This document shows, piece after piece, positions 16,923-24,723 of a DNA stretch of 64,000 nt. The translations under genes were made by a program, and so were the position numbers. The stretch is from DATFKA01 sp042095835. Lineage in GTDB: Bacteria; Bacteroidota; Bacteroidia; Chitinophagales; Saprospiraceae. Under the pieces are notes generated by a model. The model saw only the letters and a program-made list of their open reading frames with translations, searched no databases and was not told the DNA's origin. The stretch spans positions 17,241 to 81,240 of the forward strand of contig JBELML010000013.1 in assembly GCA_042095835.1 (NCBI GenBank), given 5' to 3'. How positions within the stretch are numbered: the first letter of the stretch is position 1; each line of letters starts with the position of its first letter.

Positions 16923-17399
16923 CTATCTACTCTTTAGGTAATCACCTAAAGAGTAGATATTAGCATCAAACCACTCTGTACAAGCCTTCACATCAAGCTT
17001 ACCACTTGCTAACTCGATTATGAAATGAAAGAGAATTTCATTCGTAGAACTTCCTTGTGAGGGAATTTGGATACCATTATGTTCAATAGAGACTAAAGTG
17101 TTATTAAGTCTACAGTTGTTCAACCTCAAAAACAGAAGGCTAGCCTCCAAGCCAGTCCTTTTATTGCCATCCTGAAAGACATGATTAGAAACAATCGAAT
17201 GTAGATATAAAGCTGCTTTTGAAGATAGAGTGGGATACATCTCCTCATCAAATATTTTACTAGAAACGGCCTCAATAACGAACTCTAATCCACTTTCATT
17301 GAGTAGGTTTTCAGGAGGTACATAGTTTCCTCCATGTCTTTCAACTGTCAGTTTATTGATTAATAAAATATCTGCTCTCCTTAGGTATCTAAACTTCAT
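16923..17399 (-). CDS. Doc/Fic-type toxin (death-on-curing family)
   Basis: 158 residues from the ATG at 17399. The Fic-fold motif is complete: His73-Val-Phe-Gln-Asp77-Gly-Asn79-Lys80-Arg81-Thr82 ('HVFQDGNKRTGLEASLLFL'), preceded by 'KAALYLHSIVSNH'. Doc proteins use this fold to phosphorylate EF-Tu, other Fic proteins to AMPylate. Doc family members are about 125 residues, so this one has some 30 extra residues at the C-terminus. Its ATG overlaps the TGA of the upstream small gene by one base (TGATG), the coupling expected of an antitoxin-toxin pair. Confidence 0.82.
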   Translation of the reverse strand: MKFRYLRRADILLINKLTVERHGGNYVPPENLLNESGLEFVIEAVSSKIFDEEMYPTLSSKAALYLHSIVSNHVFQDGNKRTGLEASLLFLRLNNCRLNNTLVSIEHNGIQIPSQGSSTNEILFHFIIELASGKLDVKACTEWFDANIYSLGDYLKSR

Positions 17400-17608
17400 C
17401 AAGCTAAAGCTTTGAAAACATCATCATATTGATTGAAGTCCTCTTCGATCATCTCTTTTATTTTATTTAACCTAGTATCTTCATTTTCATACCTGTTGAT
17501 CTCTGAAAACACTTCTATCAGAACATTCTTTAAGATCAAAGGATTTTCAACTAAAACTTCCTTTACAACACTTTTCAATACATCTTTATCAACCTTTAAT
17601 GTGCTCAT
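17399..17608 (-). CDS. Putative Phd-like antitoxin of the Doc-type toxin
   Basis: 69 residues from the ATG at 17608, preceded by an AAAGAGA ribosome-binding-like stretch; another ATG at 17644 would add 12 residues. The protein is short, acidic and helical, and its end, 'EEDFNQYDDVFKALA', resembles the C-terminal helix with which Phd-like antitoxins plug the Doc active site. The N-terminal part is not a clear Phd DNA-binding domain. The assignment rests mainly on position (one-base overlap with doc) and this tail. Confidence 0.6.
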   Translation of the reverse strand: MSTLKVDKDVLKSVVKEVLVENPLILKNVLIEVFSEINRYENEDTRLNKIKEMIEEDFNQYDDVFKALA

Positions 17609-17682
17609 AACAATCTCTTTATAACGAATATAAGTAGTTTTCAAACAAATGGTATACAGTTAAAGTTCCAAGCTAATTCCCA

Positions 17683-19101
17683 TCAATACTCAAACTCCAT
17701 TTGCTCCGTAGGAAAGCCGAATAAAAACTCTCCTTTGACCAACTTGGCTACCTTGGGAGGTACGTATTGCTCCCAACCACTCTCTCCCGCTTGAATCTGT
17801 TTGAGAATTTCGGTAGAAAAGATTTGAAGATAGTCTTTATTCACCCCTTTTACATCTGTGATTTGGTGGTTCTCAATCAAGTGTTTGACAAGGAATTTCA
17901 CGCCTTCCGGAATGGGTAAGTTTTCGCTAGTCATGAGTTCTTCACTACCTTCTTGCATTGCCGGATAAGCATAGATCCGTACATTTTTAGCAAATAGCTC
18001 TCCAAAAGCGGCGAGTAGGCGACCATCCATATTCTCGTAATACTTGTTGTTGATCAGCTCTAGCAAAACGTGCACTCCAATTACAATACCTACCTGAGGT
18101 ACTTTGAAATCTGCAAAATAAGCAATCGTGTTGTGCAGGGACTTATTGTTGGAGATCATCACCGTTTGACCTAATGCATTAAGCAATTTGGCCCGATCCA
18201 GAAAATCTTTAAAATCAAGATTTCCGTCAGACATCAGATTATCGAGGGTCAGCTCCGTGAGTAGAAAAGTCTTTTTATCATCAATATCCGCTTCGTTTCT
18301 AAATTGTTGGTAAGCCTTTTTGATCATATCCATATTCACCAAAGTCGGTGGCCGAAAACTACCAGGAACGATTAAAAGGTTTCTGCGATAAAGAAACTCT
18401 GAGGCGTGAAGGTTTTTACCATCAGGACCAAAAATAGCGACATCGGTCAAGCCGTGCTTTACCAGTAATAAACTCAACAATCGATTATCTACCTCATCAA
18501 AATCAGGTCCCGTCAGGCGGATCATATCAATTTTCACTCGACCACGTAGGTTGTCAATTAAAGACTCGACTAAGGCTTCTGGGTCGTCGTGATACCGAAA
18601 ACAAGCATAGACCAAATTCACTCCCAAAACACCAATCGCCTGTGCTTGTAGTTGGCTACTTCGGTCGAGCATTTTCACGTGAATCACCATATCATTAGGC
18701 TCGCCGTCGGGATGTAACTGAAAGCGAATACCCAACCAACCATCGCCCTTGATCGTGCGAGAATAGTTGATAGCAGCTACCGTATCAGCAAACACAAAAA
18801 AATTAGTATCCAATCGTTCTTGAGAAAGTCGCGTATCAATGAGCTCATATTCGTGATCCAGCATCCGGTAGAGACGCGATTCACAGACGTATCGACCACT
18901 AGGCTCTACGCCATAAATCTGATCTGAGTAGATTTTATCATAAGCCGACATGGTTTTGGCTATGGTCCCAGCTGCAGCACCAACCTGGAAAAAGTACCGA
19001 GCGACTTCTTGACCAGCTCCAATTTCTGCAAAAGTTCCGTAAACGGAAGTGTCTAGGTTAAGTTCGAGTGCTTTTTGTTCTGTTTCAAGTAGTTTGCGCA
19101 T
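17683..19101 (-). CDS. Conserved cytosolic protein of unknown function (472 aa)
   Basis: 472 residues, soluble, no signal peptide or membrane segment. The N-terminus 'GTFAEIGAGQEVARYFF' and 'AGTIAKTMSAYDK' are features of a large family spread through Bacteroidota and some proteobacteria whose members carry contradictory automatic names; I do not know a proven activity. Other landmarks are 'GRYVCESRLYRMLDHEY' and 'LIVPGSFRPPTLVNMDMI'; the latter resembles a nucleotidyltransferase-like HxGH-free strand but is not diagnostic. It stands alone between the toxin-antitoxin pair and mnmG, divergent from the latter. Confidence 0.75.
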   Translation of the reverse strand: MRKLLETEQKALELNLDTSVYGTFAEIGAGQEVARYFFQVGAAAGTIAKTMSAYDKIYSDQIYGVEPSGRYVCESRLYRMLDHEYELIDTRLSQERLDTNFFVFADTVAAINYSRTIKGDGWLGIRFQLHPDGEPNDMVIHVKMLDRSSQLQAQAIGVLGVNLVYACFRYHDDPEALVESLIDNLRGRVKIDMIRLTGPDFDEVDNRLLSLLLVKHGLTDVAIFGPDGKNLHASEFLYRRNLLIVPGSFRPPTLVNMDMIKKAYQQFRNEADIDDKKTFLLTELTLDNLMSDGNLDFKDFLDRAKLLNALGQTVMISNNKSLHNTIAYFADFKVPQVGIVIGVHVLLELINNKYYENMDGRLLAAFGELFAKNVRIYAYPAMQEGSEELMTSENLPIPEGVKFLVKHLIENHQITDVKGVNKDYLQIFSTEILKQIQAGESGWEQYVPPKVAKLVKGEFLFGFPTEQMEFEY

Positions 19102-19343
19102 GGTCTATTGTGAGCATTATTGAGGTTTGTAAATTTACTTTTTCTCTACTACAAAAAAGAACGTAGAGTAGATCAATCGTAGTTCATTTCCTAAAGAAAG
19201 CTATGATCTTTGTCACTTCTTCACGGGATAGGCTCCACTATTAAAAAACTTAATACCCTCTCAAAACCGGAACTACGGCCCTCTTTTAAGCGTTAGCACA
19301 TTTACAATGTGAAAATAGCTTAAATAGACTATGCCTTTTTTTG

Positions 19344-19351
19344 TAATTTTG
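19344..19351 (+). promoter_or_regulatory. Bacteroidota -7 box upstream of mnmG
   Basis: TAATTTTG at 19344-19351 fits the TAnnTTTG -7 consensus and lies 22 bp before the mnmG ATG. No clear TTG -33 element is seen at the right distance. Confidence 0.4.
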
Positions 19352-19373
19352 CAGCAAATTAGCATAAAGAATT

Positions 19374-21239
19374 ATGTTTCCGAAATATGATGTGATTGTA
19401 GTAGGAGCAGGCCATGCAGGTAGTGAAGCAGCAGCGGCAGCGGCGAATATGGGCTCCAAAGTGTTGTTGGCAACGATGAATATGCAGACCATCGCTCAAA
19501 TGTCTTGTAATCCGGCTATGGGTGGTGTTGCTAAAGGACAGATCGTTCGTGAAATCGATGCACTGGGTGGATATTCAGGTATTGTCACCGATGAAACAAT
19601 GATCCAATTCCGGATGCTCAATCGCTCAAAAGGACCCGCGATGTGGAGCCCCAGAGCTCAGAGTGACCGTATGCTTTTTGCGCGTAAATGGCGAAACCTT
19701 CTCGAAGCACACCCCAATATCGACTTTTGGCAGGAAATGGTTACGGGTATCGTGGTCAAGGACAATCATGTAGTAGGTGTACGCACCAGCATGGGCATCG
19801 AAATCGAAGCGAAGTCCGTCATTTTGACTAGCGGAACCTTCCTTAATGGTATTATACATATCGGCGAAAAGCAGTTTGGCGGCGGTAGAGCTGGGGAGCG
19901 TGCGGCACAAGGCATCACAGAACAACTCGTAGAACTTGGCTTCGAGGCTGGTCGAATGAAAACGGGAACGCCTCCCAGAATTGATGGTCGATCACTGAAT
20001 TATGAAGCTATGGAAGAACAGCCTGGTGATGAAAATCCCAATAAGTTCTCTTATACAGATACCACTCCATTGACCAATCAATCGCCTTGCCATATTACTT
20101 ATACCAATAGCAAGGTACACGATATTCTCAAAACTGGTTTTGATCGATCTCCTATGTTTAATGGTCGTATTCGTGGCCTAGGACCGAGATACTGCCCCTC
20201 GATAGAGGATAAAATCGATCGTTTTGCGCAGCGTGATCGCCACCAATTGTTTGTAGAACCTGAAGGAAAAGATACAGTAGAGATTTATGTAAATGGCTTT
20301 AGTTCTTCTCTACCTGAGGATGTACAATACAAGGCTTTGAGACAAATTCCAGGCTTTGAAAATGCTAAAATGTTCCGTCCTGGCTATGCGATTGAATACG
20401 ACTTTTTTCCACCGACTCAGCTCAAACTGAGTTTGGAGACTCGTCTAGTGAAAAATCTATTTTTTGCGGGTCAGATCAATGGTACTACAGGTTACGAAGA
20501 AGCCGCCTGCCAAGGCATGATGGCTGGTATCAATGCCCATCTCAAAATCAATGAAGAAGACCCATTCATCATTAGAAGATCCGATGCCTACATTGGTGTT
20601 TTAATCGATGACTTGGTCAATAAAGGTACCAAGGAACCTTATCGGATGTTTACCTCGCGTGCAGAATACCGAATCTTGCTGCGTCAGGATAATGCCGATT
20701 TACGCCTCACGCCCCTTGCAGCAAAAATAGGTATGCAAGGGATGGAAGAGCGTATGCGAGTCGTCGAAGCTAAAAAAGAAAGTGTCAGAGCAATCCGTAA
20801 GTTTGTTCAAAAAACAAGCATCAGCCCCGACGAGGTCAATGTTTACCTTGAGAATAAAGGCAGTGCCCTGCTTAAGCAAAAGGTAAAAATAGAAAGTGTA
20901 ATCCTGCGTCCGCACATCAATTTTGCGGAAATGAGGACTTTCCTCGGTAACTTACATGAGTTTTTGCAACCCTACGATGAAGAAACCGTCTTACTAGCAG
21001 AAGTCGAAATGAAATACGCTGGCTATATCAAGAAGGAAGAGGAAATGGTAGAAAAAATGAACCGCCTGGAAGCCGTGAAAATCCGGGAAGATTTTGATTA
21101 TGCCAATGTCTTGTCTCTATCCGCAGAAGCTAGAGAAAAGTTGAATCGTATAAAGCCTCATACCATTGGGCAAGCTAGTCGGATTAGCGGGGTTTCTCCG
21201 GCTGATATTTCGGTCTTGCTGGTGCATATGGGAAGGTAG
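19374..21239 (+). CDS. mnmG: tRNA uridine-5-carboxymethylaminomethyl synthesis enzyme MnmG (GidA)
   Basis: 621 residues, the normal length. The FAD dinucleotide-binding motif is 'VIVVGAGHAGSEAA' (residues 7-20), followed by 'SCNPAMGGVAKGQIVREIDA', the second family signature 'GPRYCPSIEDKI', and 'FAGQINGTTGYEEAACQGMM'. With MnmE, MnmG installs the cmnm5 group on U34 of tRNAs reading split codon boxes. The C-terminal helical domain that binds MnmE and tRNA ends 'ASRISGVSPADISVLLVHMGR'. In many bacteria gidA is next to oriC; here the candidate origin is about 20 kb away. A G-rich spacer array starts right after its stop codon. Confidence 0.97.
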   Translation: MFPKYDVIVVGAGHAGSEAAAAAANMGSKVLLATMNMQTIAQMSCNPAMGGVAKGQIVREIDALGGYSGIVTDETMIQFRMLNRSKGPAMWSPRAQSDRMLFARKWRNLLEAHPNIDFWQEMVTGIVVKDNHVVGVRTSMGIEIEAKSVILTSGTFLNGIIHIGEKQFGGGRAGERAAQGITEQLVELGFEAGRMKTGTPPRIDGRSLNYEAMEEQPGDENPNKFSYTDTTPLTNQSPCHITYTNSKVHDILKTGFDRSPMFNGRIRGLGPRYCPSIEDKIDRFAQRDRHQLFVEPEGKDTVEIYVNGFSSSLPEDVQYKALRQIPGFENAKMFRPGYAIEYDFFPPTQLKLSLETRLVKNLFFAGQINGTTGYEEAACQGMMAGINAHLKINEEDPFIIRRSDAYIGVLIDDLVNKGTKEPYRMFTSRAEYRILLRQDNADLRLTPLAAKIGMQGMEERMRVVEAKKESVRAIRKFVQKTSISPDEVNVYLENKGSALLKQKVKIESVILRPHINFAEMRTFLGNLHEFLQPYDEETVLLAEVEMKYAGYIKKEEEMVEKMNRLEAVKIREDFDYANVLSLSAEAREKLNRIKPHTIGQASRISGVSPADISVLLVHMGR

Positions 21240-21240
21240 C

Positions 21241-21450
21241 GGGGACTTTGGGACTGAGAGACTGAGAGACTGGGGGACTTTGAGACTAGGGGACCGGGAG
21301 ACCGGGATAGGGAGAGACTCTGGGGGACCGAGAGATGGGGAGAGCAGAGAGACCGGAGACCGGGAGACTTAGGGACTGACTGGGAGAGGGGGAGTTGGGG
21401 AGAACAGTGAGAGCAGAGAGACCTGGGGACTTTGGGACTAGGTGAGGGGG
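21241..21450 (+). repeat. Second G-rich spacer repeat array
   Basis: Immediately after the mnmG stop, about 210 bp of GGGACTTTGGGACT-, GAGAGACTGGGGGAC- and GGAGACCGGGAGAC-type words on the + strand, strongly G over C. It shares style and the 'ACTTTGGGACT'/'GGGGACT' words with the array at 4786-5270 but lacks the TTGACAC heptads. It ends in TTAATCATTACATCATTATTC. No coding potential beyond monotonous frames. Confidence 0.75.
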
Positions 21451-21515
21451 AATTAATCATTACATCATTATTCATTGGCCGAAGGCTTTGGCGTAGGCTG
21501 ACAACATTATAATAA

Positions 21516-21956
21516 ATGTACAACGGATTATTACACGCACACTCGGGCCTACGTTGGCTAGTATTATTATTCTTGATCTTAGCTATTGTGAATGCAGCGA
21601 CTAAGATGAATGGCCAAAAGGCATATGGCGCTAGCGATAAACGAGTCGGTTTATTGGCGCTTATTTTTACGCATGTCCAATTAATTTTGGGTTTGGTTTT
21701 ATATTTCATCAGCCCGAAAGTACAGTTTGCTGGCGAGGTGATGTCCGATAAGATTTTACGCTTCTATACGGTAGAACATATCTCTTTGATGCTGATTGCT
21801 ATCGTGTTGATCACGATGGGGTATAGCAAAGCAAAACGCAAAGCGGAAGATGGCCAAAAATTCAAAACCACTTTTTGGTACTACTTCATCGGTTTGGTTT
21901 TGATTCTGATTAGTATTCCCTGGCCGTTTAGAGGTCTAGGTGCAGGCTTGTTTTAA
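21516..21956 (+). CDS. Four-helix membrane protein, possible heme-binding, unknown function
   Basis: 146 residues with four membrane helices (about 10-28, 42-63, 79-99, 119-138). Histidines sit at helix ends or inside: 'LLHAHSGLRWLVLLF', 'LIFTHVQLILGLVLYF', 'YTVEHISLMLIAIVL'. A small four-helix bundle with paired His is what one would expect of a cytochrome b-like protein, but the histidines alone do not prove heme. Similar proteins are common in Bacteroidota without a known role. Begins about 65 bp after the G-rich array. Confidence 0.7.
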   Translation: MYNGLLHAHSGLRWLVLLFLILAIVNAATKMNGQKAYGASDKRVGLLALIFTHVQLILGLVLYFISPKVQFAGEVMSDKILRFYTVEHISLMLIAIVLITMGYSKAKRKAEDGQKFKTTFWYYFIGLVLILISIPWPFRGLGAGLF

Positions 21957-22020
21957 TTTTTATTTTTATAATTTATAGAAATAAGCATACATAAACTTAT
22001 CCTTTGCAGGAACATAGCGT

Positions 22021-22076
22021 AGTAGTAGCTGATAGATGTATCTAGAATACGAATGCATCAGCTGCTACTATTTTTA
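22021..22076 (+). terminator. Rho-independent terminator of the four-helix membrane protein gene
   Basis: 13-base arms 22021-22033 (AGTAGTAGCTGAT) and 22057-22069 pair with a single G-T mismatch and are followed by ATTTTTATAT. Confidence 0.8.
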
Positions 22077-22155
22077 TATATGAATCGCTTTCCATATATT
22101 TAATAAGCTTTTGAGTCATATCTACAACATTTCATACTCCCCCACGACCTTTTTG

Positions 22156-22177
22156 AAAAGGAAACGTCTTTCCTTTT
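22156..22177. other. Short perfect hairpin in the 21957-22324 intergenic region
   Basis: AAAAGGAAA at 22156-22164 and its exact complement at 22169-22177 flank a CGTC tetraloop. It is followed by CTTCTTTTTTGAGTAGCCAA, wording that resembles dispersed non-coding repeats of other Bacteroidota genomes. The rest of this 368-bp gap shows only the terminator at 22021-22076. Confidence 0.4.
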
Positions 22178-22324
22178 ACCTTCTTTTTTGAGTAGCCAAA
22201 AAGTAACCTATTTGATTGACCACTTTTAGGTCATCTAGGTGATATAAGAGAAAACTTTTTTTTACTACCCTTGCAGCTCGGTTGTTTTTACAAGCCGCCA
22301 AGACTGCACATACTATGAGAAAAT

Positions 22325-23407
22325 ATGAAATTGAGATCTTCTACAATCACATTGGTGATAGGAGTCCTCTGCCTGTACTTCATTACACCTTTTACAACAG
22401 CAGCCGGATTTAATCAGCAAATGAATGTTCTGCAACTTGATCCAGCATCAAGTGCGTTCCAGACCTTTTTAGTCGATGGAAGTGCTAGCGACAAAGCTCA
22501 GCATTACATTCGCCTATACACTAAGAGATACCCTCAATACACCGCCAAAATGCTACATAAAGCACAAGGCTACTTTCCTACTTTCAGCTATTACTTAGAA
22601 AAAGCAGGTCTACCCGAAGCTTTAAAATTTCTCCCCTTAGTAGAATCTAACTTAAAAGAAGATATCGTATCTCCAACTGGAGCTGCTGGTCTTTGGCAGT
22701 TTATGCCCGCTACTGCAAGGTATTATGGCTTGGAGGTGAGCGATACTCAAGATGATCGTTTGGACATCCACAAATCCTCTGCCGCTGCCGCTCAGTTATT
22801 AAAAGAATTGTATCAACAATTTGATGACTGGGAGTTGAGCTTAGCCGCCTATAATTGTGGAGCAGGCAGGGTAAGAAGAGCTATTAGAAAAGCAGGTTCT
22901 AGAGATTTCGAAGCAATAAAACCCTACTTGCCAAAGCAAACCCAATACTATACTGACAAGTTTTTTGCTATGGTTTATGTAGGTCACCATCATCATGCCT
23001 TCAAACTTGAACTATCTACGACTAAAGAACCCTTCACAAATATCCTCATTAAAGGTGTTTATTCCGTCCGAGCATTTTGCGAGGAAGCCAAAATTACACC
23101 TTATGTATTTTACCAGTTAAACCCTGAACTTAAAGACCTTGATTATATCGACGCTCCCTATGGAGTACAGGTTAAAAGCCTTATAAATCAAAATTTTACT
23201 ATTAAAAATCTTTCTGCTTCACAAACACATGCTAATCGCCTGGCTTTGCAAAACGAAATGCAAAAGAGCCTAGGACTCATTTGCTCGAAAGTCTTTTCAG
23301 TAGATGACTTATCCTGCAATAAGCCATGGAGGCCCCATTTTCCAAAAGGCCTCTTGGTAAAAGCAAAATCAATCTGGGCGATCAAAGAAAAAACAGCGGT
23401 TATTTAA
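22325..23407 (+). CDS. Lytic murein transglycosylase (SLT domain, MltD-like)
   Basis: 360 residues with an N-terminal signal/anchor helix (about 8-27). The SLT domain spans about 85-225: catalytic Glu107 in 'FLPLVESNLKEDI', 'SPTGAAGLWQFMPATARYYGL', and 'LSLAAYNCGAGRVRRAI'. These enzymes cleave MurNAc-GlcNAc bonds forming 1,6-anhydro ends. After the domain, 'GVYSVRAFCEEAKITPYVFYQLNPEL' looks like a single degenerate LysM-type module, where MltD proteins usually have more. Its stop overlaps the stop of the convergent lactonase gene by about 4 bp. Confidence 0.88.
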   Translation: MKLRSSTITLVIGVLCLYFITPFTTAAGFNQQMNVLQLDPASSAFQTFLVDGSASDKAQHYIRLYTKRYPQYTAKMLHKAQGYFPTFSYYLEKAGLPEALKFLPLVESNLKEDIVSPTGAAGLWQFMPATARYYGLEVSDTQDDRLDIHKSSAAAAQLLKELYQQFDDWELSLAAYNCGAGRVRRAIRKAGSRDFEAIKPYLPKQTQYYTDKFFAMVYVGHHHHAFKLELSTTKEPFTNILIKGVYSVRAFCEEAKITPYVFYQLNPELKDLDYIDAPYGVQVKSLINQNFTIKNLSASQTHANRLALQNEMQKSLGLICSKVFSVDDLSCNKPWRPHFPKGLLVKAKSIWAIKEKTAVI

Positions 23408-24588
23408 TTATCGCCGTATTTCAGATTTCTAAATTTTAAACAGACCGGTGTAGGACTTTTTAATTCTCTTGGTGTCATTAGAGAGCCATCGGAGTATAGA
23501 TCATACTCTAAAATATTGTCACTATTTTGGTTAGCCACGTATAATTTTTGAATCGTAGGATGAATTACAAAATTGCGTGGAAAATCTCCACCACTTGTAT
23601 AATGCTCTCCCGCACGTAGTTGCCCATTCTCCTGATTGACCTCAAAGTGTGCCAAAGAATTGTGCCCTCTATTACTCACATATAGATGCTTCCCATCTTT
23701 AGTAATTTGGATATCAGCCACGTAACTATCACCCGTATAGTCTTCGGGCAAGGTACTAATGGTCTGAAGTTTTTCGAGGTTGGGCCCCTTGGCGTCTTTT
23801 CGGTATGCCGTAACGGTATTACTCAATTCATTCGCTACATAAAAGAAATCTAAATCCGGATGAAAAACAGCATGGCGAGGCCCTGTTTGTGGATCGACTT
23901 CTACCTCTACTTCATTTAATCTGATGAATTGATTGTTTTGCTGATCAACTCCAAGTACCCAGATTTTATTTGCCCCCAAATCTGGTACATAGCAGTACTT
24001 ACCATCTTTACTGAATACTGTGGCATGAGGATGAGAACTATCTTGCCTTGGATGATCACTCTTGCCCTCAAATTGGATGACACTCGAGGCAGCTTCCAAG
24101 TCCCCCTCTTCCGAAATAGGATATAGAGCCACTGCGCCCCCCACATAATTGGCGACAGCAAGGTGCTTTTTATCTGGATGGATAGCTACATAGCAGGGTG
24201 CAAAACCGAAAGTGCTATGCTTTTTTTGAATCTTCCAAGTACCATCTTCCTGAACTTTTAGCGCATAAATATAGCCCACCGAATCTACATCAGGTCCAGT
24301 TTCTGATACTGCATAAATCCACTCACCAGCTTGATCGACCGCCAAGTAGGAAGGGTTGATGATTTGATCATTAATTATATTGGCATTGGCAACATCATAT
24401 TGGTTTTGGAAGGAGAAGCCTGTAATACCAGGTGCTTTCCCATCGACGTGCCCCTCTTTTTTGGTGTACGTACCTATGATTAATTCGTAATCATTACGCT
24501 CTATTTTATCCATATTTTTAGTGTCAGTTGGTGCTTGGCAGGCAAAAAGTAGGCTTAGGCTTAGTAAAAAGTAGGTACGGAAACTCAT
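23404..24588 (-). CDS. Lactonase-family beta-propeller lipoprotein (YbhE/6-phosphogluconolactonase-like)
   Basis: 394 residues from the ATG at 24588, giving a lipoprotein signal with lipobox 'LLFACQ'. The seven-bladed propeller of the 3-carboxymuconate cyclase/YbhE family is recognisable from 'LIIGTYTKK' at the start, 'NPSYLAVDQAGEWIYAV', 'GPRHAVFHPDLDFFYVANEL', 'DGKHLYVSNRGHNSLA' and 'GGDFPRNFVIHPTIQKLYVANQ'. Cytosolic relatives hydrolyse 6-phosphogluconolactone; an exported lipoprotein form more likely acts on another sugar lactone. It is divergent from the GH63 glucosidase gene across 135 bp, which fits a carbohydrate role. Confidence 0.85.
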   Translation of the reverse strand: MSFRTYFLLSLSLLFACQAPTDTKNMDKIERNDYELIIGTYTKKEGHVDGKAPGITGFSFQNQYDVANANIINDQIINPSYLAVDQAGEWIYAVSETGPDVDSVGYIYALKVQEDGTWKIQKKHSTFGFAPCYVAIHPDKKHLAVANYVGGAVALYPISEEGDLEAASSVIQFEGKSDHPRQDSSHPHATVFSKDGKYCYVPDLGANKIWVLGVDQQNNQFIRLNEVEVEVDPQTGPRHAVFHPDLDFFYVANELSNTVTAYRKDAKGPNLEKLQTISTLPEDYTGDSYVADIQITKDGKHLYVSNRGHNSLAHFEVNQENGQLRAGEHYTSGGDFPRNFVIHPTIQKLYVANQNSDNILEYDLYSDGSLMTPRELKSPTPVCLKFRNLKYGDN

Positions 24589-24723
24589 AAGTTCATACAG
24601 ATTTAATGGCAAGACGCCTATTATTTTATTAAAATTGCCCTTCGATTTAGAAAACTACCTTGGCTTGAAAGAGTTTCATTGGGGTAATATTCTATCACGC
24701 TATTGTAAATTAATCGTTTTTAT

